Source of the DNA: Neospora caninum Liverpool
Lineage: Eukaryota; Apicomplexa; Conoidasida; Eucoccidiorida; Sarcocystidae
Direction: 5' to 3'
Length of the DNA stretch: 64,000 nucleotides
NCBI RefSeq assembly: GCF_000208865.1
Contig: NC_018397.1
Location: 3,286,001 to 3,350,000 of the forward strand
Part shown: piece by piece, positions 1 through 11,401 of the stretch
Layout of the letters: every line of letters begins with the position of its first letter
Position numbering within the stretch: position 1 is the stretch's first letter
The notes under the pieces: model-generated
What the model saw: the letters and a program-made list of their open reading frames with translations, nothing else
What the model was told of the DNA's origin: nothing
The model's database searches: none
Made by a program: the position numbers and the translations under genes

Positions 1-2737
1 CGGAGCGGACCTGCCGCAAAACGCGGCATGCTTCGACGGGCGTTTATCACGTTGTTCCACACTCAAAGCCAATCCCCGCTCGAGGCCGCACCTCTTCCTC
101 GTTTTTAAAAGAACCAAGTGGTGAAGCATCACAGTACGAAGTCACGAAGTCTGTTCCTGCGTATTATGGACCACACGACGCCTCTTCGCGTCCCGGCAGA
201 AAAAGCCGACTGCCGGCGAGCGTAAGGCCTCTCCTTCCCTCTGCCTTTCCCTCCCGTTAGCTGCGCTGAACGGGTTGTGAGCATTCACTCGTCCTTGGGA
301 AAGAACATCCACGGAAAAGGTACGAAATACGAAACGAGAAGGCTCCTCGTTCTTTCAGTGGGAAAAAAGGGACGGGGAGTGCCCACCAGCTGGAAGAGAA
401 AGATCCAGGACGTGGCTGATACTGCAATTCAAATCGAAAGTTGCGGAAGCACGCGGCCGCATGCTTGAGTCCTAGGCAATTCTTCACCTTCCAGAAGAAG
501 ACAACGGAACCGGAGACGCATATATTGTCGTTGGCCCGGGCACACACATGACAAAGGAACATGACGGGCCGAAGAAAGGCCGGTAGCTCAAGAGGAACGA
601 AGAGCGTGAAGGGAAGCAGCTACGAGCTCGACTCGCGCACGACGAACTCCTGGAAATGAATACCTGGAGGAGGCAATAATTATCCGGCAGCGCGACGAAA
701 AGGAAAGGAAGCGCAAGGCGCCTACACATCACGCAAAGCGTCATAGCCAGCAGGCAGCAGGGTTGCCCGATTACGCAGACAAGGAAGACCAGATCACAGG
801 GATTGGGGTAAAGTCAAAAGGGGAAGCACACGCCTGCTGAGGAAGAAGACAAGCGGCGCAGAAGGCGGCGAGGGACTTTACGGGGTGAGTGCTTCGTGGA
901 ACTCGCCAAGGAAGCGCCGGTGACGGTTCCGCTACATGGCCGACGGTCACCGTTGTCGACACAGAGCCTCGTTACGAAAAGTGGGATGGGTATGTGACAC
1001 ATCTGAGGACCGCAGGGCTGAGAGGAAGACAGAACAACGACCACTAGTTAAGTGTCTAAATGTGGCACAAGGACCTCGACAGTTATATCGCCCCACAGGC
1101 GTCGAGAGAGCGATACGTTTCTTCACGAGTTCGTGAGAAACTCTAGTAAGGAAGCAGGTTTTGGACAGGTAATTTGTAATCTGAAGAAGCGTAGAAACTG
1201 TGGAAGGTCGGTTGGACAGTCGTACGCGTTTTTTAGGGAACCGCAAGAGCGGGCACGAGAACTGGGCAGGAGAACAACAAAAGGACAACAGCTGTGTGTT
1301 TTTTAGACTTAATGGCAAAAGTCCGAATTTATGAGGCTCCGAAAGTGTAAAAAATGACACAGTGGGGGAGAGATGCCAGGATTTAGCACGGGGCACGGTG
1401 TGCCAAGTCAATGTGTTCGGCAGCCGGAATCCTTCGAGTGACTGTACCAGGGCAAACGAGCAAATAGAAGACAGGTGAAGAAACGAAACTGACAATGCCG
1501 AGTGCTGAATCGAGAAGAAACTACAGTGACAGAGAAATCGCTTCATCAAAGAGAGAAAACAACAGTGAGCCTCCATGGGTATCAAAGACTACTGAAGTCA
1601 GCGCTTCTGCGAATATAGACCTTCCGGCAGTATCCGGCTCGGGAGCTGTGGAGAGGTTCAACTCAAGGGAGCGCGTGGAGGGACTTCTTCGCGTTGTGAG
1701 TTTGGCACGGCTTCCCCCGAGAAAAAAGTCAGTCCACAGAAAGGGAAAATAACTGGGGAAGTGCATTTTCTTCCATCTGGCGCCAGATGCAGGAGGTAAT
1801 CATACCCTACAAGCGGGGAAACAGCAATCGTGGTTTTTTCTCTGCATGCTGCGTACATGAATTTTGTTGCTGTTTGAGCTGCATGCGCGTTTCTGGCAGT
1901 CAAGGCCTAGCATCTTGCAAAACGGTATATGGAAATCCCATCTCCTGACACGTCCGCAGCTGTCAATTACCAGGCATGAAACGTTGCTGCGAGAAAAGTG
2001 GAGGAATTATTCGGGCGTTTCACGTTGTAAACAGCTTTGCACAAAAGTGGTGGCACAAAATTCTAGTCATTTTGGTATACAAAGGTTCCTAGCCCCGCCT
2101 CCCCATGTATAAACATCCGGAGGGTCTCGTAGGGGTTATTAGTCATGTCACTCACTCTGCCTCAAGGTTCTGAGAAAGTGCTATGGCTGTCTCTTCGTTA
2201 AACAGTGTCTTCGTCACTTCTGTAGGAATTTAAAGAGTGCATGTCTGAAGTTATTACGAATCGAGATGTCACCCGGAATTCACTACCGACATTAATGAAG
2301 CTGGAGATCTACACCGGTGCTTCCACAACTGCCTCGGGCCTGTTGTTACTAGAGGCTCGACAGAGTAACGCATTTGGATCGATATGACTGCTGGAGATAT
2401 GGATGAGACAAAACAGCGAGTGTCTGTAGGGCAGCGTGTGTTTTGTCCATACTAGGGAAACCGGCAAGGTCAGCCCACGGCGGGCAGGTTGTGCAATACT
2501 CGTCGGAGTTGGCAGACCATTTAGCAGATTTTCGAAGAAAGACAAGCCTCCGTATGGATCGAGCATCTCTTCAGTGAAGCAACAAGGCGAACTAACTCTC
2601 TTTGCTTGCCTCGCACCACAGCTTCTTCTTTGGCTGCAAAGCTGCACAGTATGCCCAAAAGTCACGATTATACTCGTGGTACACATGATTATGTCAAGGC
2701 TGTAAGGCGACCGCGTTATTGCGTCTAATCCACCTTT

Positions 2738-2781
2738 ACCAAGGGACTTGAAATTTCAAATTCCGTTCCCTTGGTTTTTTT
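2738..2781 (+). repeat. Inverted repeat followed by a T tract
   Basis: ACCAAGGGA at 2738-2746 pairs exactly with TCCCTTGGT at 2767-2775. The arms enclose a 20-nt loop that contains the 12-nt palindrome TTGAAATTTCAA, and a run of seven T (2775-2781) follows. In RNA this would be a nine-base-pair hairpin with a U tail, the shape of a Pol III-type or intrinsic terminator. No RNA gene was recognised just upstream, so the function is unknown. Confidence 0.6.
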
Positions 2782-4205
2782 CGGTGAAGAGGGAGTACCT
2801 TTCAGTTTCAACGACAAAGATGCTTTTACCGTGATGCTCCCCTTCGTTTGCTGGGACCGTGTCAGCCCCCCTCGTCATCACACAAAACACAGAGCGTTTA
2901 AACACAAACACCCGACACGTCAACCGTGACAATTTCCCGACAACGGTCGGGGTGCTCGAGGCACTATTTCTACAGGCAAAACATAAGACAAAGCTGACGA
3001 CCAGCGACTGTCGAAGTGCAGGAACAGAAAGTGTTTGGTAAAAGAACTCGCTCGTGGCACCCCTTCAAGATTCGACTGTCTATCCCTTCAGCGTTTCGCG
3101 GCAGTTTTTGCTGCGGATTTCGGGAGACTAACGCTACCGTTGGGTTCCCTGGTCAGTGGTCGTTCGTTGCACTGCGGCCATGGACAGGTTGTCCAGAAGT
3201 GACAAGTTGCTGATTGTTGGTGAATGGATGGGGAGCTGAGTCGGCACAATGGTTCACATTCTACGAACGAAAGTATTTCTCGCTCTTCTCTCCAGGTTTT
3301 CTTGACTGTGCAAAGCGATGTATATGGGACGAAAAAAAAACGGTTCCTACAATCTGCACCAGTCAACTCATGTAGGCCCGACCGTAAAAAGGCGAAAGCT
3401 TCGTGTAGAACTCAAGAAAGGTGGAGGCGGTTGGTATGCATGAAGATAATTCTGCCAGGACTTGTCGTGTCTTCGCACACACCACTCGCACAGGGTCTGT
3501 AGAGTCAGAGGAGGTGCATAATGTTGGGATAGTTATGTCGGCGTGTCCAACAAGGCTCGGTCGTGAGAATGGATGAAATGCGCAACAAGGGCCTTACATG
3601 TGCAAAGATTTGGCTCTGCGCGTGGGTCACAAACAACAGCCGCTTACGGCATGGAGAGGCATAAAATTATCTGCATTTAAGCAAGCACCTCCAGGTTTCT
3701 TCTGATGAATCCTTTGTCTGTCTTCAACCTCATTAACAATGAAACTGTTTCCTGTTTGGTTCGACGCCACCCAGGACAAAGTAGCAGCAGTTCCGGGTAC
3801 AGTTTCCCCTGCAGTCTTCGTTTTGTGCAAAGAGCGTCGTGTGGGCGGACGTTTTCTGTCACCCCTCTTTCCCATTCGTGTACACTGGGTAGCACTTCTT
3901 TCGGAGATCTTGACTGTCCTTTGCAGTTTCAGCCGCTGTCATCACACCATACAGCAGGCCTTCTATAAACAGCACGTTTGTGCAGGAGTCGTAGCGTCGT
4001 CACAATGATCCCCTTGACTGAACTTCATTCCTAGCTCTCATCTAATCTGGGGAAGTAGGGCCGAATAAGGGGGACGGTGCTTTAACCACTGCTGTACAGG
4101 TCGGGATATTCTTGACGCTTGGTTTCCTGTATCGGCAACTTCGAGCACCCGGTGCTTCTCTCACTCGATGCGTTATCATGAGGCTACAGGTAGGTGAAAA
4201 CTAAT

Positions 4206-4228
4206 GCCGTTCAAACTGTTCGAACGGC
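4206..4228. repeat. Short inverted repeat
   Basis: GCCGTTC (4206-4212) and GAACGGC (4222-4228) form a perfect seven-base-pair stem around a nine-base loop. It lies in non-coding sequence. It could be chance or a protein-binding site. Confidence 0.4.
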
Positions 4229-5804
4229 TTTATGCAGACGAGCAAACGTTTTAGTTATGTATGGCACGGATTTGGTCGTTTTCCAGTAGCTGGCCGCAAC
4301 CCGCCACATCTACCCACTTCCAGAATTTCAGCATTAGTGGCCAAGCGAACCCGTCAGGGAGCGGAAACGAGATTCTCCCCTGCTCTTGAGAGGGGGACAG
4401 GCGTTGAGGCACCCTTCCGCTTCTCTGTCCTGGATGAGACACGCAAACTTGTGTGTGAATTTTCCGTTTTCTCGTAGCACCTCCTGTGGTGCTCCTTAGA
4501 ATGGAAGTTCATGGTCTCTGTCCAAGGTAAAACTGTGGTATCGTAACTCGATCTCAGTATCGTGAATAGTTCAATCCAACAAAAGGCTACCACCAACGCA
4601 CTGACTTTTTTCGAGAAGCACCCTTACAATCTTCTGGGACAAGAGACAACGTGTCATCCACTTCGGCAAGGACGAGGTAGGGCGCGGCCTTAGCTCTTGC
4701 ACCTTCTGTTCCTCAAAATGCTTCCCTGGTTCCTCGATCACAGCGACGTCACCTATGCATCTGTTTCCTACTGTGTGGAAGCTGCTGGAAATGTGCTATC
4801 TTTGGATTCTTTAATCAGAGTTATAGCTCGCTGGTTACATACTTGCCAGCAAACTGTATAACTGTGAGCAAATGCAAAGGTACACTATGTAAGATATTCG
4901 CGGTACCATTTGCAATATCTTCATTTTGTCGAAGCACTGTAGAAAATGATCCACGTTACTTTCTATCCTTATGTCCTGTCCAATCGGAATGCAAAACCCC
5001 CCGGCGCGATGAGGGTGGCGTGTCCGCTCTCTTTCGCCACCAACATGCCCCTCGTCCCGGTGTTGTCGACCGCTTCAGGGCAGGTGACCATTCACTAGTT
5101 TCCAAACACCAGAAGAATATCTGCAGCAGTCTTCGCAACATGCAAAACCCGTGCGCAACGCCAGTCCTCTGTCGTTAAAATTGCGCAGTGTAACAGGCTC
5201 ACCGCCCCACGGCCAGACAGAGACACGCACAAACTGTATCGCTCAGGGGAACGAAGCAGTACACTCTCTCCTCTGCCTGATCTTTCGTGACTTCCCCCGC
5301 CGGACGCCTAAATCGGTTATTGTTTTCTTGCCTCATGTCCAGCGAGAGACCTCACCGATTTTGTGAGCGACTCGAAATAAACCAAGGGTGTTTTTCGGAG
5401 TGGTGCATGCGGGCCCAGGGCTGCGACAGGGAGACAGCGGTGTGCATCAGTTGAGTTGGGGCAAGAGCCACCGGCTATACCGGGCGATGAACGCGTCCAT
5501 TTCATTTTACCGTGCATGAAGGCGGGAAACGAGACATAGGACAATTCTACGGAGTTGCGCGTTACGTGTTGTATTTTAAGCTGGCTTCTTTTGCTTTCCG
5601 TTATTTTTGTCCCCTATTGTGGAGCGTACGCGGGGCATCTGAGGTTGCGCGTGGGAACCACCACTGAACGGTTTGTCTGCGACTGTGTCCGTCCAGTTGA
5701 GCGTACTGTGTCTGTGTACTTCTACTTTTACTGTCTTTGTTCCCGTTTCCCCGCAGTGCGTGTCGGTGGCGTACCTGGAGCTTCTGGATACTTAAAACCT
5801 CGCA

Positions 5805-6410
5805 ATGGATTACTTCGCGTCTCGCCCGTCGAAGGGACGGTCATTGCCATTTTGGAGGATGGCGGTCCTGTTTTCCCTGGCCGGTTACTGTGGTTTGCTC
5901 GTCGTTGAGAGCCGTCGCGTCCGCGAGACAGGCGTTGCACGATGCTTCTTTCGTACTGGAGATGCAGCCCGAGATGCGAATTTAACACCATTCTATGTTC
6001 CTATCGATGACAGACAAATGTACGAGGAAGGGATTAGAGACTACGTTGCCCAAATGGGTGCGAGTAACGACCAATTCTCAGTGGTGTGTACCGAAACAAG
6101 GGAAAAAGACGTGAAGTGTGAACTGTGCCTGTACAATGAAGTGTCAGAGGACCGCAAGCACGTTCGACAAGGTCAGGTTCTGGACACCATGCTGCTTGAG
6201 TGCATTGAAGGAAAATTCAGTCAGGGGTCAATAATGCCGAACTCTCAGTACCACCCGATCTGCTATCCCCCTCCACAGAGGCCTGTTCGCGATGCGGCGG
6301 AGGCGGAAGGACGGAGCGTCAATCCTCATCAACAACTCGGCGACACTGGCACGAAAAATGCAGGTGAAGAATCATGTGGCACCGGTAGCAAAGAAACAGG
6401 TGGCTCGTAA
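5805..6410 (+). CDS. Putative small signal-anchor or secreted protein
   Basis: This is a single open frame of 201 codons. I do not recognise a family. After 13 polar N-terminal residues there is a hydrophobic stretch (about residues 16-34, LPFWRMAVLFSLAGYCGLLV) that could be an uncleaved signal anchor or a late signal peptide. The middle holds a cluster of cysteines (VVCTETREKDVKCELCLY, then LLECIEG and HPICYPP), as in disulphide-bonded extracellular domains. The tail is hydrophilic and Gly/Ser/Thr-rich. It stands alone in a gene-poor region on the same strand as the secreted protein at 11402. An upstream exon cannot be excluded, because a frame with its own hydrophobic start opens at 5555. 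The composition looks more protein-like than neighbouring frames, but expression evidence is needed to call it a gene. Confidence 0.45.
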   Translation: MDYFASRPSKGRSLPFWRMAVLFSLAGYCGLLVVESRRVRETGVARCFFRTGDAARDANLTPFYVPIDDRQMYEEGIRDYVAQMGASNDQFSVVCTETREKDVKCELCLYNEVSEDRKHVRQGQVLDTMLLECIEGKFSQGSIMPNSQYHPICYPPPQRPVRDAAEAEGRSVNPHQQLGDTGTKNAGEESCGTGSKETGGS

Positions 6411-9400
6411 ATTTCGGGGATGCAATCCGTAATGCATGGGCTGACGAGCTTTCAAACGCTGGACGGGTTCCTTCCGTCTTCCAGGAACGTCTGTCAGACG
6501 TGCCCTAGTTCGGATACGCTGATTGTGGCGAATAGATTTGCTGTTCTTTGCTGCTGTCGAACTGGTTTCCATCATGCATACGGATGGTATTCGCGAGAAC
6601 GGGGAAACTTTCTTGTCGCTGCGTAGGTTCCTCGGTTTCAAGGGAGAAACCTGAAGCGGGAAAAAGGGTTGTCTCGCGGGTGTTATGTGATGTAGTGGAG
6701 AAGAGGGCAAACCGATGAGTTCATCGAAGGCAGTGGATGCGTGCTGATAGCGCCATATGCTCCGTGGTGATGGTTGTTCTGCCGATGTCACCTACACCTG
6801 AGGATGCAGTACCGTGGTCAGGCAGAAGGAGACTGTCCCTCTTTTCGCCGTCGTGAACAGGGAAACGCTGCAACGTAAATGATAGCTTATCTACAGGCTG
6901 TCGTCACACCGTCTACCAAATAAGATGAAAGTCGCTTGTGGAATAGCACTACCTATAATAATCGAGATCCTACTATTTTGCCCAACATGGACTGTCGAAT
7001 GAAATAATGTTTTCCAACGTTGGTCTAAGTCTCAAACATACCTTTTACTTGCAACTGTGTGGAACGTACCAAAACCCAAGGCAGCGAAGAACACTGGCAC
7101 ACTATTAGAGAGCAACGCTATTTGGCTGCTGGGGCAGCGGTCACGTGGAAATAAACACAAAAAATGTCAAGGAACTTTTTCATGGCCATGCAGAACCTAT
7201 TGGAAAGTGCTGGGTGACCGTTTGCAGGTACCCGAATGTTGAGGAAAGAAGGAAGCAGAACTATTGTGCTCTGAACTCCACAGAATGTGTTTTTGTTGCG
7301 GGACCGTCATTGGTTGGCTGTTGGAACGAAGCGAGTTCTACTTTTAACCTGCAGGATTGTATAAGAATCGCGAGCACCGGGGAAGCCGTTTCATAATACA
7401 GAGACGGAGCTTCCACTCTCCAGTAAACCGATTTCCGAATGCAGGAGCACTGAAGCTTGTGGCACGGCACTTACTTTTTTTAGTACCATGACGTGTCTCG
7501 AAAGTCTCACGAGCAAGCTGATAGGCTCTAAGCGTGACACACGGTACGAACAGCATCATCACTTTTTTTCAGTGATTCCCTTAAAACATTGAAGCACGGA
7601 TTCGAAGGTGCAGTTATAAATCCTTCTGCGTGCTGCCAACCAGTAGGCCGGATAGTGACCCGGTTCCAGTGACTTGATACAATGCAGCAATCACACGGTC
7701 GTGCATCAATGCAGGTGCTTGCTAAGAAAAACCAACGCTGCATACCTCTCTTCTGGTGAGGCAGGTGAATTACAGCGGGATAACTCGAAGGATTTCAGTT
7801 GCATGTAATGTTTCAGTGGTGCGGACTCAAAAGGAACGAGACAATATGAAGTGTTACGTTTCTGCAGGGTGGCTGGTGTGGTAGATGCACAAAAAAACTA
7901 CAGAGAGTTGCTGCGATAAACTTGAATGGGAGTCACTACCAGCAACCGCCCGAGGTGACACTACGGTGTCTTCGGGGAGAGGAAACCGTAGAACGAAGAA
8001 AAGTATGGGATACTATATAAAGTGGGGCGGCGACCTCATACTTCAAAGCCATCGGGTTCTGTGCTCTTGCGTTATATGCACATGTTCTTGAGTGGTGAAC
8101 GGGTTTTGCCATCTCTTTAAAAAAGAAATTTTCACTGGATTCGCACGTTGACCTTGGTAAATCTACTGAAGATGCCACGTCGTTCTGTTGAATGGACGAC
8201 TTACTGTCGCATCCATTACCGTATCACCTGGTTGTTCGGGTGCAGTCGAATCCTCCGTAGGTAAGTAAAGAAAATGTTCTTTGGGTAGACTGCGTCGAGT
8301 GTACGGCAGCACTGACGGGTACTTCATATAGAAGCGGCTCCGAAACCATGACGCCCCGTCGGCAAGAGGCACGCGCGCTTCAATCTCATTCATCGAACCA
8401 AGGTTATCAGGAACGCTTAGCCGTTGAAGCCGGCCCGGTGATGGACGGGCACTAGAACCTGCACGTAAATGCAGCAAAACGCAAGGATAAAATCGAAAGG
8501 CACTACGATATGCCTTCTTTGTCAACCATTCCGAGACAGGGTTTGTATCTGGAGCGCTGGGGAATTCTGACTGAGGAGGCGGGCAACGAGTCGGGTCGCC
8601 GCCAGTACAACAGAAAAAGATGAAGGGATGTCCAGTTCCGCAGCGAAATTCTACAGTATAGCAGCGGTGCATAGACGTGCAGTGCTTCTTCCTTATTGCA
8701 GAGGGGCCGTGGCAGCAAGACTATGGGGCCTGAGTCACGCTTTGAATCGCTTTCGTGTGCACACCTTTGAATATCAGTCTGAGCTTGTTCAGTTGTAGGC
8801 GTTCTCAAGCCGTGTCAAACTAGTGCACCCTGCGGTTCTCTAGCAAATAGGGCTTCCTTGGTATTTTTGCCACTTCGACTTTATATTGCACTTGGACCGA
8901 CAAGCAGCAAGTGGCAATTGGGCAAGGAAATTTGAGTCCGAGGTTTTTGTGACTTCACCTTACTCGGGGGCGTGGGGTTATCGAGACGTTGCCGAGCGCG
9001 ATCAAACGGGGAAGGTTGTCGTGAAGTCGGCAAAGGAGGAACTATCTCTCTCAGATAGGGATCCAGCCTCTGCGCGCAACCTGTGGAGTTCAAGCACCCA
9101 CCAGAAAACGGAAACGAATCGCGCGTGCACTTTCCACGGCGGCGAATCGGAAAATGCTGAGTTCGCCCATCGAGAGGGGGAATTACGCAGCGGAGCGAAA
9201 GAACGATGAGGAGGGCAGACTTCGTGAAGAGGAGAAAATGGCGGGTGCGATCCTTACCAGATGACAGGCAGTTGCTTGCCCACAATAGAGGGAAGCCAAT
9301 CATGCAAAATGCACGCATCTTGATGGCATCTGTCTTCTGAATGAATCAGTCTGATTCGGTTGAGAAACTCAAACGAAGCTCACGGCGAATTGAACTACAC

Positions 9401-11401
9401 ACTAGTTTCTCCGTTGCAGTAAACCTATATTTTGTGCTTCTTTACTAAGGGGTCACGAAGAGGAAGCGGAGCTAGCCAAACGGCTCCCTCGCTTGGGGGA
9501 AATCTCAGTTAAACTCGATGAGGACAGACGTTCAACGCTGCCTTACTCGGTTAAAAACGTGTTCGAGGGCTAAGCGAAGAGTGACTAAAATTTGAATTCG
9601 TCGTTCTTATAGAGTTGTGAAACATTTTGTCTACCACTAATTGTAATTGTGGAAGCCGTAGTTCGTGTTAGCGTCCGGCGACCACACCTCATCATCCACG
9701 ATATGATCAGACTCCTTGTGGCACGTCGTCGCCTGCCAACCTTGTTTTTCTTTTCAGCAGCCATTTGGTCGGCCTCTTGCGAGCTGGAAGAGTACCACAG
9801 CACTCAAACAGCGGGTCTACGGCCACCGAAGGGGGCTGTCCTCTGCCAACCGTATCGTATTGTAAAACGTGGATAAGTGGAAATTCGTTCTGGTAAATGA
9901 AGTTAGATGGTGTCTCAGTCATGCGCGCCTGGCTAGGTTCCTCATGAGGTAGGCTTTGACGCCTCTCATGCAAAAGTTTAGACGAGGACATTGTGGCTGT
10001 GCATGTGCCTTTTATAGCTGGTCATTAATGAACACCCGGTGTTCTCTCGAGACATCTTCATCACTTGAATGACCCGGTTCCTCGCATTCACCGTGTCTCC
10101 GCACACGGAAAATACTGTAGGGTTCATGTAGTACCAGCTGAGAAACTCACCGACGGCATACGGCGATCTTCAATTGCCGCATCCCCCTGGAAGCTCTATT
10201 GAACATCGTGGCAGAAAGACAGTCACAAAAAGGAGAGCACGATTGATGTATGAACTGGTTCTTCTTTGGTCCTGGTAGCTGGGCTGCACGGTGGGCGCGG
10301 CATTAGCGAGCGATAGTCGTACATGCCTAGTGGTCGGCTAAGTGGAACAGCCGCCACTGCTCACCTACTGGTATGCGGCAGACACAATCTTTGCGGTGAA
10401 ATGTGTTCTCTATCTGAGTCTCACAGTTATTTTGGGCTTTCCTTCCCCAAACAAACGTTGTCAAACAAGATTTCACGAAGAAGCACGTGGGCCTCTCCTA
10501 CTGTTCCATGAGGAGTCAGCTCATCTCAGACTACCCGGGTCAGGTGGGGCAACAGCACCCCACCACCGGTCGGTACCGGGAGTTCGTGATGCCTGGCATG
10601 CGCGACGTCCGATACTGTCTTTAGCGGAGGCATGCAACGCAAGGGTTCCATACTTTGAAAAGAATAGCATTTTATGCTACAATTTGTCTTCCTGAAATAG
10701 TGTCTATACGGCCCTGGTACAAAAAGCTTCGGATGCTTCTGGTTGGAGCAAAACTGAGTTACACTCCTCGGGCATCCAGTTGCTTCCAGTCTGAAGTAGT
10801 CACACTATTCGTTTGTGCTTTACAAACCTTATCGCCCGTTGAAGAATGTGGCAATGAATTAAACTTCACTTTCCTTGCTCCAGAGGTTCAACTGTCTTCG
10901 TGAAAACTGTGTGAACCTTATTCTGCATCTCGAACTACCAGGCACCGAGTTTTTTGGGGAGTCCTTCGGGGAGAGTCCAGTCAACACCATGAAAGGTGGT
11001 GCTGGAAAGCAGGAACACCCGTGGAGCACCAGTTGACGTTTTGAAAGAAAGAAAGTCTTGATATTCTGCCTCTCTTCTTGACACGCGTTCCTGTTTATAA
11101 AAATGTCGCTCGGCAGCCGCCAACGTCGGACCTCATGTTGTACCATTTCTCTGGGGTTGGTGTATATCCGGGAAAACCACATGGTTGGCAATTGACTGAA
11201 ACTGGGATGCACGCCGTGTGATAATGCTCTTTGAGGAGTCTTTCCACGAAGCTGAAGGCTTTTCGTAGGGAGAGGGGCGCTCAAGTGTCTAGTCGTGACT
11301 GTGCCTCACACGCTGGCGCGCTTGAAGACATGCGTCTGTGGTCTTGAGGACGACACAGCTGCGTATCCCGCCATTTCCACCAGCTTCCAGAGTGAGTAAT
11401 A
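6411..11401. other. Non-coding spacer, one doubtful cysteine-containing frame
   Basis: No gene could be supported across this 5 kb. A frame at 7145-7396 (+) encodes a short cysteine-containing segment discussed in the findings. The other frames have no signal peptide, domain or consistent splice junctions. The promoter and 5' UTR of the 11402 gene must lie in its last part. Confidence 0.45.

Larger units (their letters stand above)
1..5804. other. Gene-poor region, no supported gene
   Basis: No open frame here has convincing protein character. Those present are short, overlap on both strands, and show no recognisable domain, signal peptide or linked splice sites. Two small inverted repeats are listed separately (2738-2781 and 4206-4228). 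The stretch could contain untranslated sequence, promoter of the 5805 gene, or lncRNA, none of which can be read from sequence alone. Confidence 0.5.

Noticed and set aside
947..1585. 212-codon frame on the minus strand
   Set aside because: No recognisable protein features, and equally long frames lie opposite.
3758..3768. tRNA B-box-like sequence GGTTCGACGCC
   Set aside because: The flanking bases do not form a T-arm or acceptor stem, so no tRNA can be folded.
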